Shown: piece after piece, positions 35,991 to 44,952 of the stretch
Layout: the number at the start of each line of letters is the position of its first letter
Numbering within the stretch: the first letter of the stretch is position 1
Source: Saprospiraceae bacterium
GTDB lineage: Bacteria; Bacteroidota; Bacteroidia; Chitinophagales; Saprospiraceae
NCBI GenBank assembly: GCA_026982695.1
Contig: JALSGS010000054.1
Location: 1 to 59,177 of the forward strand
Length of the DNA: 59,177 bases
Direction of reading: 5' to 3'
Made by a program: the position numbers and the translations under genes
Notes under the pieces: generated by a model
The model's input: the letters and a program-made list of their open reading frames with translations, nothing else
Told to the model about the DNA's origin: nothing
Database searches by the model: none

Positions 35991-37826
35991 ATGTCAGCCT
36001 GTGGTCGTGGTACGCTACATTCTTTTTTTCACAATCGATGGCGTCGTCGCATTGCACAAGTGCTTGTAGGCCTACACCGGCTATTATTGTGGTTAGAGCG
36101 CACCCTCTCGCCGCGCAATTACGAGATTGTACTCAGCATTATTATTGGCACAGTAGCGGGGTTTGCTGCCGTAGCGTTGAAGTTTGGTATTTCGAAAGTA
36201 CGCATATGGGCACATGGCACAGACCCCACTACAGCCCGAATGGCTTTTGTAGTGCTACCTACAGTGGGCATTGTGGCCACTTGGGTATACGTGCGCTTTG
36301 TATTGCGCAAGCCACTTACCACAGGGCTGACCGAGCTCATATATCAAGTCACTCATCACCGCTTACGCTTGCCCTACTACGAAATGTACGCACATATTAT
36401 CAGCTCTTCACTTACAGTAGGTTTTGGCGGTTCAGTGGGTTTGGAAGCGCCCATTATTCGCACTGGCTCTGCTGTGGGGTTTAATCTGGGCAAGTTCATG
36501 CAGAGCAATCAACAGCGCCGCACGCTATTGTTGGCCTGTGGTGCAGCAGGTGGCATGGCAGCCATTTTCAACAGCCCTATTGCGGCAGTTATTTTCGCCT
36601 TCGAGGTATTGTTGGGCAACGTGTCTATTCAGTCCTTCATTCCCTTGCTCATAGCTTCTGCCAGCGGAGCGGTAGTAGCCCGTATTTTTCAATTTCAACA
36701 ACTGTTCATTCTCTACACGGATCGCTGGCATCTATCTGACTTACCCGTGTTTATCCTCACAGGCATTGCTTGCGGACTCATCGCTACCTATCTGATTCGC
36801 ATCATCTGGCAGGTGTCTCAGTCTGAGTTTGCACGCCTCGACATGGTACGCCGCACGCTGTTTGGCGGCACTGCTTTGGGCGTACTAATTTTTCTGATGC
36901 CGCCTTTGTTTGGCGAAGGTTATGAGACGATCAATGCTTTACTCTTTGGCGAATTCGAACACTTGGTCTCTCACAGCCCTTTCTACAAATTTGCCGATAA
37001 AGGGTGGTTTCTTCTGATCTTTGCCCTGCTCATCTTGGCTAGCAAAGCCATCAGTACTGTACTTACCATGGTGCTGGGAGGCAACGGTGGGCCTTTTGCT
37101 CCTACGATGCTCAGTGGTGCACTGACAGGCTTCATCATCGCCTATGGGCTTAACCTGACGGGCTGGACTCAGCTGAGTGTGGCCAACTTTGTCGCTGTAG
37201 CTATGGCTGGCACACTTAGTGGGGTATACAAAGCCCCTCTGACTGCCATTTTTCTCATTGCTGAAGTCACTGGCGGATACGGGCTGTTTGTGCCCCTAAT
37301 GATTGTGTCGGCATTGTCCTACTTCACCTCCATGTACTTTGAGCCTCACAGTATTGTCACTAAACCACTCGCCTTACGCGGCCTGTGGGTAGCTGCCCAC
37401 GAACGCGACAAACACGTGTTGGCCCATATGCACTTGCCTGAACTCATAGAGCGCGACTTCAGCATCGTACGCCCTAATTGGACTTTAGGGGAGTTCGTCC
37501 AGGCCATTGCCCGCTCGCATCGCAACGTCTTTCCCGTAGTAGATGAAGACGGCACTTTCTTGGGGGTCATCTTACTGGACGATGTGCGCCAAATCATGTT
37601 TGACCATCACAAATACGATACAGTGATCGTAGAAGAGCTCATGCATGCCCCACCCGACCTAATCGAATGGGATGACCCCATGGACAAAGTGATGGAAAAG
37701 TTCGATGCGTCTAAGGCGTGGAACTTACCTGTGGTCAAAAGGGGGAAATACGTGGGTTTTGTCAGCAAGTCTTCCGTATTCAATCGCTATCGGAACTTGC
37801 TCCAACAGTTTTCCCAGGAAGTGTGA
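35991..37826 (+). CDS. CLC-family chloride channel/transporter with CBS domains
   Basis: A 611-residue membrane protein. The CLC core (about 45-460) has GFGGSVGLEAPIIRTGSA (first anion-binding loop; Glu in GLEAP is the gating glutamate), GGNGGPFAPTMLSG and FLIAEVTGGYGLFVPL. The C-terminal 130 residues form two CBS domains (about 480-605), which may bind adenine nucleotides and regulate gating. Whether it is a channel or an H+/Cl- antiporter is not certain. The open frame reaches back to 35835 over the divergent gene; the ATG at 35991 follows a -7 element. It converges on alaS with 51 bases between stops, in which I see no obvious terminator. Confidence 0.92.
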   Translation: MSACGRGTLHSFFHNRWRRRIAQVLVGLHRLLLWLERTLSPRNYEIVLSIIIGTVAGFAAVALKFGISKVRIWAHGTDPTTARMAFVVLPTVGIVATWVYVRFVLRKPLTTGLTELIYQVTHHRLRLPYYEMYAHIISSSLTVGFGGSVGLEAPIIRTGSAVGFNLGKFMQSNQQRRTLLLACGAAGGMAAIFNSPIAAVIFAFEVLLGNVSIQSFIPLLIASASGAVVARIFQFQQLFILYTDRWHLSDLPVFILTGIACGLIATYLIRIIWQVSQSEFARLDMVRRTLFGGTALGVLIFLMPPLFGEGYETINALLFGEFEHLVSHSPFYKFADKGWFLLIFALLILASKAISTVLTMVLGGNGGPFAPTMLSGALTGFIIAYGLNLTGWTQLSVANFVAVAMAGTLSGVYKAPLTAIFLIAEVTGGYGLFVPLMIVSALSYFTSMYFEPHSIVTKPLALRGLWVAAHERDKHVLAHMHLPELIERDFSIVRPNWTLGEFVQAIARSHRNVFPVVDEDGTFLGVILLDDVRQIMFDHHKYDTVIVEELMHAPPDLIEWDDPMDKVMEKFDASKAWNLPVVKRGKYVGFVSKSSVFNRYRNLLQQFSQEV

Positions 37827-37877
37827 GCCACACAGCGTAGTAAGTAGCCCGCAACCACTTGCCCCCAATATGGAGCA

Positions 37878-40520
37878 TTACGCTTCTTGCAAGAAGCGCT
37901 GACGCGCCACTTCCAAAGCTTTGTCCAAGCCAGAGGCATCTTTACCCCCAGCCATAGCCAAGAAGGGTTGACCACCTCCTCCCCCTTTGATGTACTGAGC
38001 CAACTGGCGTATGAGATCGCCTGCATGCAAGGCCTCATGCTGAACTGCCAACGACTTGCTGATGAGCAACAACAATTGAGGTTTGTCCTTAATTACGGCC
38101 CCCAACACAATTACCGCTGGTGCAAGGGCCTTTTCCAGCTGGTGTGCCAAAGTTTTCAATGCATTGGCATCGTCGAGGGCTACGCGTGCTACCAACAACT
38201 GATAGCCATTAACCTGCACCGCCTTTTGCTTCAGCTCTTCTTTCATGGCAGCAGCGCGCTGAGCTCGTAGTTGTGCCAGCTCTTTACGCAACTTCCGGTT
38301 TTCATCGAGCAAGGCTGACACCTGTGTCGCCAGCTGCTTGGGGTTTTTAAACAAAGCACGCACCTCCTTCAACTCCGACAACTGCTCATTGACCCACTGC
38401 TCGGCATTTTTAGCCGTCACGGCCTCGATGCGCCGAATGCCCGCCGCTACGCTACCTTCAGCAACAATTTTAAACAGGCCAATATGCCCTGTAGCAGGTA
38501 CATGAGTCCCCCCACACAACTCACGAGAAAAGTTGGGGTCAAAAGTGATCATACGCACGCGCTCACCATATTTCTCACCAAAAAGCATCATGGCCCCTGC
38601 CTTTTTGGCCTCCTCTAAAGGCAAGTCGCGCACCTCCTCCAAAGGAATGTCCTGGCGAATTTTTTCATTCACGATGCGCTCGATTTGGGCAAGCTCTTCC
38701 TCACTCAGTTTTTGGAAGTGCGAAAAGTCAAAACGAATGCGCCGCTCATCCACATCTTGCCCTTTTTGTACGGCATGATCGCCCAATACGCGATGAAGTG
38801 CCGCATGCATCAGGTGTGTAGCAGAGTGATTAGCCGAAATAGCCATACGACGTTCGGCATCCACTTCAGCAAGTACCGGCAGGGTAGGATCTGAGGGCAA
38901 ACGCTCCACATAATGCACAATCAACTCGTGTTCTTTCTGCGTGTCGAGCACGCAAATGCGCTCCTCACCTACCGTAAGCCACCCCTGATCGCCACGTTGC
39001 CCACCACTCTCGCCGTAAAAAGGCGTCTTGTCCAATACAATCTGATACTGATTTTTCTTCTTTTGCACTACAGTGCGATAGCGCAAAATGCGCGCATCGG
39101 ACACGCATAAAGTGTCATATCCGACGAATTGCACATCTTCTTTGCCATCATCCAACACCACCCAATCACCCACTGTGCGCTGGGCCGCAGCACGCGAGCG
39201 ATCTTTTTGCGCTTGTAACGCCCGCTCAAAACCAGCTTCATCTACGCGCCAACCGCGTTCGGCTGCAATGAGGCGCGTCAAATCGATAGGAAAGCCATAA
39301 GTATCGTACAACTCAAAGGCATCTTCTCCCGAAACAACCCCCTGCTGCACTTGCAGCGTGGCAAAACGACGCAAGCCCCTGTCGAGGGTTTGTAGAAAGG
39401 CTTTCTCCTCCCCCTCAATCACGCGTGCAACTTGTTCTTTTTGCGCTTTCAGCTCGGGAAAGACGCCGTCAAATTGGTCTGCCAGCACTTCTACCAGCTT
39501 GCACAAAAAGGGCTGTTTGATATCTAAAAAGCTGTAGTAATAGCGAACAGCTCGGCGCAAAATGCGTCGAATCACATAGCCGGCACCTGTGTTGGAAGGC
39601 AACTGACCATCGGCAATGGTAAAAGCTACGGCACGCACGTGGTCGGCGACTACCCGAATGGCAATATCCACATGGGCATCAGGATCGTAGCTAGCTGTAT
39701 AAGTCTTACCCGAAGCTTGCTCAATAGCTCGAATCAATGGAGCAAATACATCCGTATCGTAGCTCGACAGTTTGCCTTGTAACACCATGCACAAACGCTC
39801 AAAGCCCATGCCCGTATCGACATGGCGTGCAGGCAACGGCTCGAGTGAACCATCGGCCCTGCGATTGTACTGGATGAAGACTAAGTTCCACAGCTCGATC
39901 ACTTGTGGATCATCAGTATTGACTAACTCGCACGCATCTTGCTGCTGCCGCAAATAATCTGGGCGTAGATCTACGTGAATCTCCGAACATGGTCCACAAG
40001 GCCCCTGCTCCCCCATCTCCCAGAAGTTGTCCTTTTTGCCAAAAAAGAGAATGCGATCGCGCGGCACATATTGCTCCCACAAAGCAGCAGCTTCCTCATC
40101 GCGCGCTAAATCCTCAGCCGCTGCACCTTCAAATACCGTCACATACAGCCGATCTTTATCAATACCATACACCTTGGTAAGTAACTCCCACGCCCAAGCA
40201 ATGGCCTCTGCTTTGAAGTAATCACCAAACGACCAATTACCCAACATCTCAAACATGGTATGATGATAGCCATCGCGGCCCACCTCTTCTAAATCGTTGT
40301 GCTTGCCACTCACTCTAAGACACTTTTGCGTGTCGGCCACTCTACGGTATTCAGGCACTCGGGTACCCAAAAAGTAATCCTTGAATTGATTCATACCCGC
40401 ATTTGTGAACATCAAGGTAGGATCGTCCTTGTTTACTATAGGTGCTGAGGGCACGATCTTATGTCCTCGCTGTGCAAAAAAGTCCAAGAATGTTTGGCGA
40501 ATCGTGCGCGCGTCTTTCAT
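37878..40520 (-). CDS. alaS: alanyl-tRNA synthetase
   Basis: A full-length 880-residue class II synthetase charging tRNA-Ala. The catalytic domain begins TFLDFFAQRGHKIVPSAP with MFTNAGMNQFKDYFLG (motif 1 region); the editing domain carries HSATHLMHAAL, the HxxxH zinc site with Ser instead of the usual Thr at the second position, and LCGGTHVPATGHIG supplies the remaining zinc ligands. The C-Ala domain ends with the glycine-rich GGGGGQPFLAMAGGKD. Lone housekeeping gene, convergent with the CLC gene; its upstream region is the 490-base gap before the M23 gene. Confidence 0.97.
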   Translation of the reverse strand: MKDARTIRQTFLDFFAQRGHKIVPSAPIVNKDDPTLMFTNAGMNQFKDYFLGTRVPEYRRVADTQKCLRVSGKHNDLEEVGRDGYHHTMFEMLGNWSFGDYFKAEAIAWAWELLTKVYGIDKDRLYVTVFEGAAAEDLARDEEAAALWEQYVPRDRILFFGKKDNFWEMGEQGPCGPCSEIHVDLRPDYLRQQQDACELVNTDDPQVIELWNLVFIQYNRRADGSLEPLPARHVDTGMGFERLCMVLQGKLSSYDTDVFAPLIRAIEQASGKTYTASYDPDAHVDIAIRVVADHVRAVAFTIADGQLPSNTGAGYVIRRILRRAVRYYYSFLDIKQPFLCKLVEVLADQFDGVFPELKAQKEQVARVIEGEEKAFLQTLDRGLRRFATLQVQQGVVSGEDAFELYDTYGFPIDLTRLIAAERGWRVDEAGFERALQAQKDRSRAAAQRTVGDWVVLDDGKEDVQFVGYDTLCVSDARILRYRTVVQKKKNQYQIVLDKTPFYGESGGQRGDQGWLTVGEERICVLDTQKEHELIVHYVERLPSDPTLPVLAEVDAERRMAISANHSATHLMHAALHRVLGDHAVQKGQDVDERRIRFDFSHFQKLSEEELAQIERIVNEKIRQDIPLEEVRDLPLEEAKKAGAMMLFGEKYGERVRMITFDPNFSRELCGGTHVPATGHIGLFKIVAEGSVAAGIRRIEAVTAKNAEQWVNEQLSELKEVRALFKNPKQLATQVSALLDENRKLRKELAQLRAQRAAAMKEELKQKAVQVNGYQLLVARVALDDANALKTLAHQLEKALAPAVIVLGAVIKDKPQLLLLISKSLAVQHEALHAGDLIRQLAQYIKGGGGGQPFLAMAGGKDASGLDKALEVARQRFLQEA

Positions 40521-40626
40521 ATGCCAAATCGATGTTTATCTATTTCTAACACTTGCCAACTCTATCAGTTTGCCCACACCTACGGGTTTCAGTTCCATTA
40601 ACTTCGCAACACAAACACATGCGAAT

Positions 40627-40659
40627 TTGAGCTAATTAGCTATAGGTTTCATACCTTTG
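40627..40659 (+). promoter_or_regulatory. candidate promoter upstream of the M23 gene or a small RNA
   Basis: TTG (40627-40629), 22-base spacer, TACCTTTG (40652-40659), fitting TTG-N(17-23)-TAnnTTTG. It lies 350 bases before the M23 start but only about 47 bases before the inverted repeat at 40707, so it may drive an untranslated RNA or a long leader. Confidence 0.4.
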
Positions 40660-40706
40660 AGCCGCTAAAACGCAGCAAAGATGCAGTTTTAGCCTCTGAT
40701 TGAAAA

Positions 40707-40780
40707 GTGCAAGCATGCTATGAACGCACTATGTGCCAAAAGATATAGAAGTACCTTCATCCCTAACCCGATGCTTGCAC
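40707..40780 (+). ncRNA. candidate structured RNA
   Basis: GTGCAAGCAT (40707-40716) and ATGCTTGCAC (40771-40780) are perfect 10-base complements enclosing 54 bases that contain a smaller GCAC-TAT-GTGC hairpin. A promoter-like element precedes it. It is not a tRNA: there is no T-arm GTTC and the closing stem is too long. No known family is recognised. Confidence 0.3.
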
Positions 40781-41009
40781 AGCAACAATTGTGGGGATGA
40801 ATCGCCACGAGTTACGACATATGGCAATTTTTCTTATTGCAAAATAGATTAATTGCCAAATATTTTTTGGCACACTCTTGGTCATACGTAAAGCTAATAG
40901 TAAATTTGGCGCCAAAGGGAGGGATACTGCACCATTAGACTACTACACTACACAAACTGCCATTCGACATTCATTGGGTGCAGTATTGGGACCATCAACT
41001 TATGAGTAT

Positions 41010-41993
41010 ATGAGAAGAGAAAAATTCTACTTCAATACCCAAACGCTGCGCTACGAAAAGGTAGAAGTGACGTGGAAAGAGCGCTTGCTCCACATCTTCG
41101 GCTTTCTCTGTGCGGCGGTGGTAGCAGGTTTTCTGTTCACCTTACTCGTTTGGCGTGTATTTCCTTCACCTCGTGAGCAAATGCTACAACGCGAAATCGA
41201 TCGCATGAAGGTAGAATATGCCGAGCTCAATCAAGCCTTCGACCTAATGAGCAAAGCCTTGGCCAACATTCAAGAACGCGATCGCTACATTCACCGCATG
41301 ATTCTGGAAATGGATCCCATCGACGAAAACGTATGGGAAGGCGGCGTAGGGGGGCACGAGCGCTATGCTGAGTTGCGCAGCTTTAAAGAAAGTGGCCCTC
41401 TGATGGCCCAAATCAAAACTAAAGCCGACAAACTGAAACGCCAGCTGGTCATCCAGTCGAAGTCCTTAGACGAGATCGAGGCCATGGCCAAAGAAAAAGC
41501 CAAGATGTTGGCATCTATTCCTTCTATCAAGCCTGTACGCGAAGACAAACTGCGCCACTCCATTCGTGTCCTGTCGGGTTTTGGATATCGCATCCACCCC
41601 ATCTACAAGGTGCGACGCATGCACACTGGCATCGACTTCAGTGCACCCAAAGGCACACCTATACAGGCCACTGGTGATGGCGTAGTGGTCGCCGTCAAAC
41701 ACAGCAACCGCGGCTACGGAAAGCACGTCATCATCGACCACGGATATGGATACAAAACGCTTTACGGCCACATGAGCCGCATCGATGTGAAAGTAGGTGA
41801 CAAAGTCAAAAAAGGCCAACAAATTGGTCTAATCGGCAGCACAGGTACTTCTACCGCACCGCATTGTCACTACGAAGTATGGTATAAGGGGAAAAAGGTA
41901 AATCCCATTGACTACGTTATGGATGGACTGACACCCGAAGAATATGCCGAATTGGTACGTCAGGCATCCAAAGCCAATCAATCGTTCGATTAA
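41010..41993 (+). CDS. M23-family metallopeptidase (cell-wall endopeptidase)
   Basis: A 327-residue protein with one N-terminal transmembrane helix (LLHIFGFLCAAVVAGFLFTL, about residues 29-48), a periplasmic coiled-coil region (about 60-170) and a C-terminal LytM/M23 domain (about 200-310). The zinc ligands are present: HTGID and HCHYE, with Cys replacing the usual Leu in HLH. It should cut peptidoglycan cross-links or activate amidases. The frame begins at a TTG at 40878; I choose the ATG at 41010, which yields the short cytosolic segment MRREKFYFNTQTLRYEK seen in Bacteroidota homologues. A terminator follows at 42033. Confidence 0.9.
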   Translation: MRREKFYFNTQTLRYEKVEVTWKERLLHIFGFLCAAVVAGFLFTLLVWRVFPSPREQMLQREIDRMKVEYAELNQAFDLMSKALANIQERDRYIHRMILEMDPIDENVWEGGVGGHERYAELRSFKESGPLMAQIKTKADKLKRQLVIQSKSLDEIEAMAKEKAKMLASIPSIKPVREDKLRHSIRVLSGFGYRIHPIYKVRRMHTGIDFSAPKGTPIQATGDGVVVAVKHSNRGYGKHVIIDHGYGYKTLYGHMSRIDVKVGDKVKKGQQIGLIGSTGTSTAPHCHYEVWYKGKKVNPIDYVMDGLTPEEYAELVRQASKANQSFD

Positions 41994-42032
41994 AAGTTTC
42001 CTCGGGGCATATTCCGGTACGTGTTACTTAAA

Positions 42033-42077
42033 GAAAAAAGAGGCTTTCTCCCCACAGGAAGAAAAGTCTCTTTTTTC
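42033..42077. terminator. rho-independent terminator after the M23 gene
   Basis: GAAAAAAGAG (42033-42042) pairs perfectly with CTCTTTTTTC (42068-42077), with further pairing inside. The symmetric A and T tracts would let it act in either direction. Confidence 0.75.
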
Positions 42078-42108
42078 ATAATGCCTCTCCAATAAGAAAC
42101 AAGCCAAA

Positions 42109-42903
42109 ATGAAACACACATCGCACACTCTATTTTATGCACTGTGCGCTCTATTGCTCTGGCAAGCCTGCCATTCCGATGTAGCCCCGCAAAAAAAAGT
42201 ACCATCCCGTCCTGCTGCCATACACTTCGTAGCCGACAGCACTGAGCTATCTTATGGGCGCTGCGACACCACGTCTATGGGGCCCTGCGCACACGTGCGC
42301 CTCATCCATTTATGGGCAGAAGGTACACCTCAAACAGTGGCCCAACGCATTAATGATACCCTGGCCATATATCAAGCTACGCCATTGTTCGACACCATGA
42401 TATCCAGCCGAAACGCACAACTACATGCTAATGCATTTATCCAACAATACCAGCAATACGCACAAAATGATGAGACATGGGAATACGAATCGATTACTAC
42501 CTACAACTACGAGACCGATAAGGTATGGTCGGTGAGTATACGCACTTATTCTTATACTGGTGGTGCCCATCCCAACAGCTACGTGAGCTTGCTGGCTTTC
42601 GCCAAAAAAGACGGGCACAAGCTCCAATGGGAAGACATTCTCCTGGATCAACAGCAATTTGCATCTTTGGTAGAACAACACTTTCGACAAGCGCGTCAAT
42701 TAGCGCCTCAGGCCAATCTCCTGAAAGGAGGCTTTTTCTGGGACGGCCCATTTGTGCTACCACAAAACTTCTATGTACACCCCGAAGGACTACACTTAGT
42801 ATACAACCCTTATGAAATAGCTCCTTATGTATTTGGCCCTACCAACCTATTCATCGATAGGGCCAAATTGGAGGGGCTAGTACGCACCGAGCTCCTGTGG
42901 TAA
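42109..42903 (+). CDS. DUF3298/DUF4163-type lipoprotein
   Basis: A 264-residue lipoprotein: signal peptide with lipobox LWQAC (Cys21), then a PdaC/RsiV-like domain. Family marks are TYSYTGGAHPNSY in the middle and YNPYEIAPYVFGP near the C-terminus, the latter a hallmark of DUF3298. Members include anti-sigma factor RsiV, which binds lysozyme, and peptidoglycan deacetylase domains; stand-alone Bacteroidota versions have no settled role. It follows the M23 gene after a terminator, so it is probably transcribed separately. Confidence 0.85.
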   Translation: MKHTSHTLFYALCALLLWQACHSDVAPQKKVPSRPAAIHFVADSTELSYGRCDTTSMGPCAHVRLIHLWAEGTPQTVAQRINDTLAIYQATPLFDTMISSRNAQLHANAFIQQYQQYAQNDETWEYESITTYNYETDKVWSVSIRTYSYTGGAHPNSYVSLLAFAKKDGHKLQWEDILLDQQQFASLVEQHFRQARQLAPQANLLKGGFFWDGPFVLPQNFYVHPEGLHLVYNPYEIAPYVFGPTNLFIDRAKLEGLVRTELLW

Positions 42904-42919
42904 AAAGTGCCGTGCGCCT

Positions 42920-44254
42920 TTACTTTACGCGCCTGCCGTGCTTGATGACGATGTCTACATCTTGTAGTAAAGAGATGTAGCGCAACACGTCGCCTTTTAC
43001 AGCAATGATATCGGCATACTTTCCTTCTGCTATAGTACCGTAGTCAGTTTCCACACCCATAGCTACAGCGGGCCAATAGGTAGCTGCTCGAATGGCCAGC
43101 ATGGGGTCGTAGCCCAGTTCATTGACCCATACGTCGAGCTCGTGCCAAGTGCTCTGGCTGTGAAACTTCATAGGGATGCCGCTATCGGTACCTACCAATA
43201 AAATCACACCTGACTGCACCAGCTGCTCAAACTTGCGACGCAACGTGGGCTTGCGATAAGGAGTAATCTGAAAGTAAGGCAGGCGCTCGGGGTGAGCCCA
43301 CGACTGCCGAATATCCTGGATAATGCTATCGGGCAACCCCTCGTGCCAGGAAGTGTTGTCCAGCTCTTCGGGATTGTCGCGCAGATATTCGTAGTTCCAC
43401 AAACCTTCAATGGTAGGTGTCCAGAATAGTTTTTGGCCACTGGCCGTGCGCTCTTTGATCATGCGCATGACATCTTCAGGATATTCTGGGGCAGTGGCAT
43501 GACCTGTATGCTCGAAGCAATCCACACCTGCTAACAATCCACGCCGCACTTCTTCAGGCCTATGTGAATGCGCCACGACCGGTAGCCCGTGCTTGTGCGC
43601 TTCATCTACTACAGCATACACCTCCTCCATAGTCATCTGATCCTGATCGATGAGCTTGATGCAGTCGACGCCAGCCTCGGCCAATCGCCGCACCTTAGCC
43701 CGTGCATCCTCAGGGCCACTGACGCCCCACCGAAACAACTCGGTACCTGGATACGGCTCGTGCTGGATAAAAGGCCCAGAGACGTAAAGCGTAGGCCCTT
43801 CGAGCTCACCGCGATTGATGGCATCACGCACAGCGATGATATCGTCAAGAGGGGCACCCAAATCACGTGCGCTGGTCACTCCGGCGTGGAGCAATTGTTT
43901 GGCAGAAGCTGGCATAATTACCTCGCGAAAAAGGGGCGGATAGGTTTTGTCCCAATGGCTATAATCAGCATGACCATTAATCATCAGGTGTACGTGCATG
44001 TCCCATAAGCCTGGCAGCACGCTCATCCCCTCCGTGCTGATCACTTCTGCACCAAGCGGTATGGGCAACTGGCCCACCTGCCCTATCGCTTTAATGCGCT
44101 CGCCTTCGATGAGGATCACACTGTTGCGCAAAGGCGGGCCACCATAGCCATCGATCAAGGTACCTCCCACCAGCGCCTTGACGGCAGGCTCCTCTTGAGC
44201 TAACAATCCAAAGGCCACAAATATGGCCCCACAAATAGCCACATGGAGTTTCAT
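42920..44254 (-). CDS. secreted metal-dependent amidohydrolase (imidazolonepropionase-like)
   Basis: A 444-residue protein with a signal peptide (about 1-19, ending LLAQ) and an amidohydrolase TIM barrel. Metal-site residues: MHVHL (about 86-90), the carboxylated-Lys candidate in CIKLIDQDQ, VAHSHRP, FEHTGH and VGTDSGIPM. The ends form the small beta-sandwich typical of the superfamily (GTLIDGYGG; GKYADIIAV). Homologues include prolidases and carboxypeptidase-like enzymes; the substrate is unknown. Its ATG is preceded by the same leader bases as the propeller gene at 33790. It converges on the DUF3298 gene with 16 bases between stops. Confidence 0.87.
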   Translation of the reverse strand: MKLHVAICGAIFVAFGLLAQEEPAVKALVGGTLIDGYGGPPLRNSVILIEGERIKAIGQVGQLPIPLGAEVISTEGMSVLPGLWDMHVHLMINGHADYSHWDKTYPPLFREVIMPASAKQLLHAGVTSARDLGAPLDDIIAVRDAINRGELEGPTLYVSGPFIQHEPYPGTELFRWGVSGPEDARAKVRRLAEAGVDCIKLIDQDQMTMEEVYAVVDEAHKHGLPVVAHSHRPEEVRRGLLAGVDCFEHTGHATAPEYPEDVMRMIKERTASGQKLFWTPTIEGLWNYEYLRDNPEELDNTSWHEGLPDSIIQDIRQSWAHPERLPYFQITPYRKPTLRRKFEQLVQSGVILLVGTDSGIPMKFHSQSTWHELDVWVNELGYDPMLAIRAATYWPAVAMGVETDYGTIAEGKYADIIAVKGDVLRYISLLQDVDIVIKHGRRVK

Positions 44255-44270
44255 CGTCGGGTGATTTATG
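44252..44270 (-). promoter_or_regulatory. shared pre-start leader, copy B
   Basis: Minus-strand TCACCCGACGATG directly at the amidohydrolase start, the counterpart of 33788-33806. Confidence 0.35.
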
Positions 44271-44330
44271 AATTAAACAATGCACCCGTGAAATTGAAAA
44301 ATATCAGCCAATTATCCGCAAGATCCCTAC

Positions 44331-44813
44331 TTAGTGGCACTTGAAATAGTCAAAAGGTTCGAGACAGTCCAGGCACCGGTATAGCGCTTTACAGGCCGTA
44401 GAACCAAAGCGGCTAATCTGTTCGGTATGCGTAGAGCCACAGCGCGGGCAAGGCACTGGCAAGTTGGCCTCTTCCTGCTCGCGCCCACGGGGCGGCGCAA
44501 TGCCGTATTCTCTGAGTTTGCGTTTGCCCTCTTCGCTCATCCACGCAGTAGTCCAAGGCGGCGACAAAACCGTCTCCACGATCACATCTCGATACCCTGC
44601 CGCCATCAGCTGCATGCGTATCTGCATGGCAATGACATTCATAGCCGGGCAACCCGAATAAGTAGGCGTAATTGTAACGCGCACCTGTCCCTCAGGGGTG
44701 ATTGCTACGCGGCGAACGATGCCCATATCTACCACGGAGAGCACAGGGATCTCTGGGTCTTTCACTTCTTTGAGCACTTCGAATACGGCCTCTTTTTCTA
44801 CACACATAGGCAT
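44331..44813 (-). CDS. paaD: PaaD-like protein (phenylacetyl-CoA epoxidase assembly/maturation factor)
   Basis: A 160-residue protein with an N-terminal MIP18/DUF59 domain (DPEIPVLSVVDMGIVR, TPTYSGCPAMNVI with the reactive Cys, LSPPWTTAWMSEEGK) and a C-terminal zinc ribbon (CPRCGS and CLDC pairs, ending DYFKCH). The combination identifies the PaaD/PaaJ branch rather than SufT. PaaD supports the PaaABCE multicomponent oxygenase, probably through iron or Fe-S maturation. No other paa genes are in the window, so here it is isolated. Start at 44813 gives MPMCVEKEA; the second Met is also possible. Confidence 0.87.
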   Translation of the reverse strand: MPMCVEKEAVFEVLKEVKDPEIPVLSVVDMGIVRRVAITPEGQVRVTITPTYSGCPAMNVIAMQIRMQLMAAGYRDVIVETVLSPPWTTAWMSEEGKRKLREYGIAPPRGREQEEANLPVPCPRCGSTHTEQISRFGSTACKALYRCLDCLEPFDYFKCH

Positions 44814-44952
44814 CCATATTTAAATCACGCCCGATTTGCCCTATCCGCAACCAACACCACTTGCCTACACCGACTACTTTTCAGACAAGCCCCAAGCTAT
44901 ATCATCCTCACACCTGAGCTGTTAACTCGCATTCCCAAATAGTACTCGTGTT

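Larger units (their letters stand above)
40521..41009. other. 489-base divergent intergenic region between alaS and the M23 gene
   Basis: No gene. It holds a promoter-like element (40627-40659) and a structured segment with a 10-base inverted repeat (40707-40780), described separately. The remainder is AT-rich with short A and T tracts. Confidence 0.5.

Noticed and set aside
40707-40780. tRNA gene (74 bases closed by complementary ends)
   Set aside because: The closing stem is 10 bases, and there is no T-arm GTTC, D-loop pattern or plausible anticodon arm.
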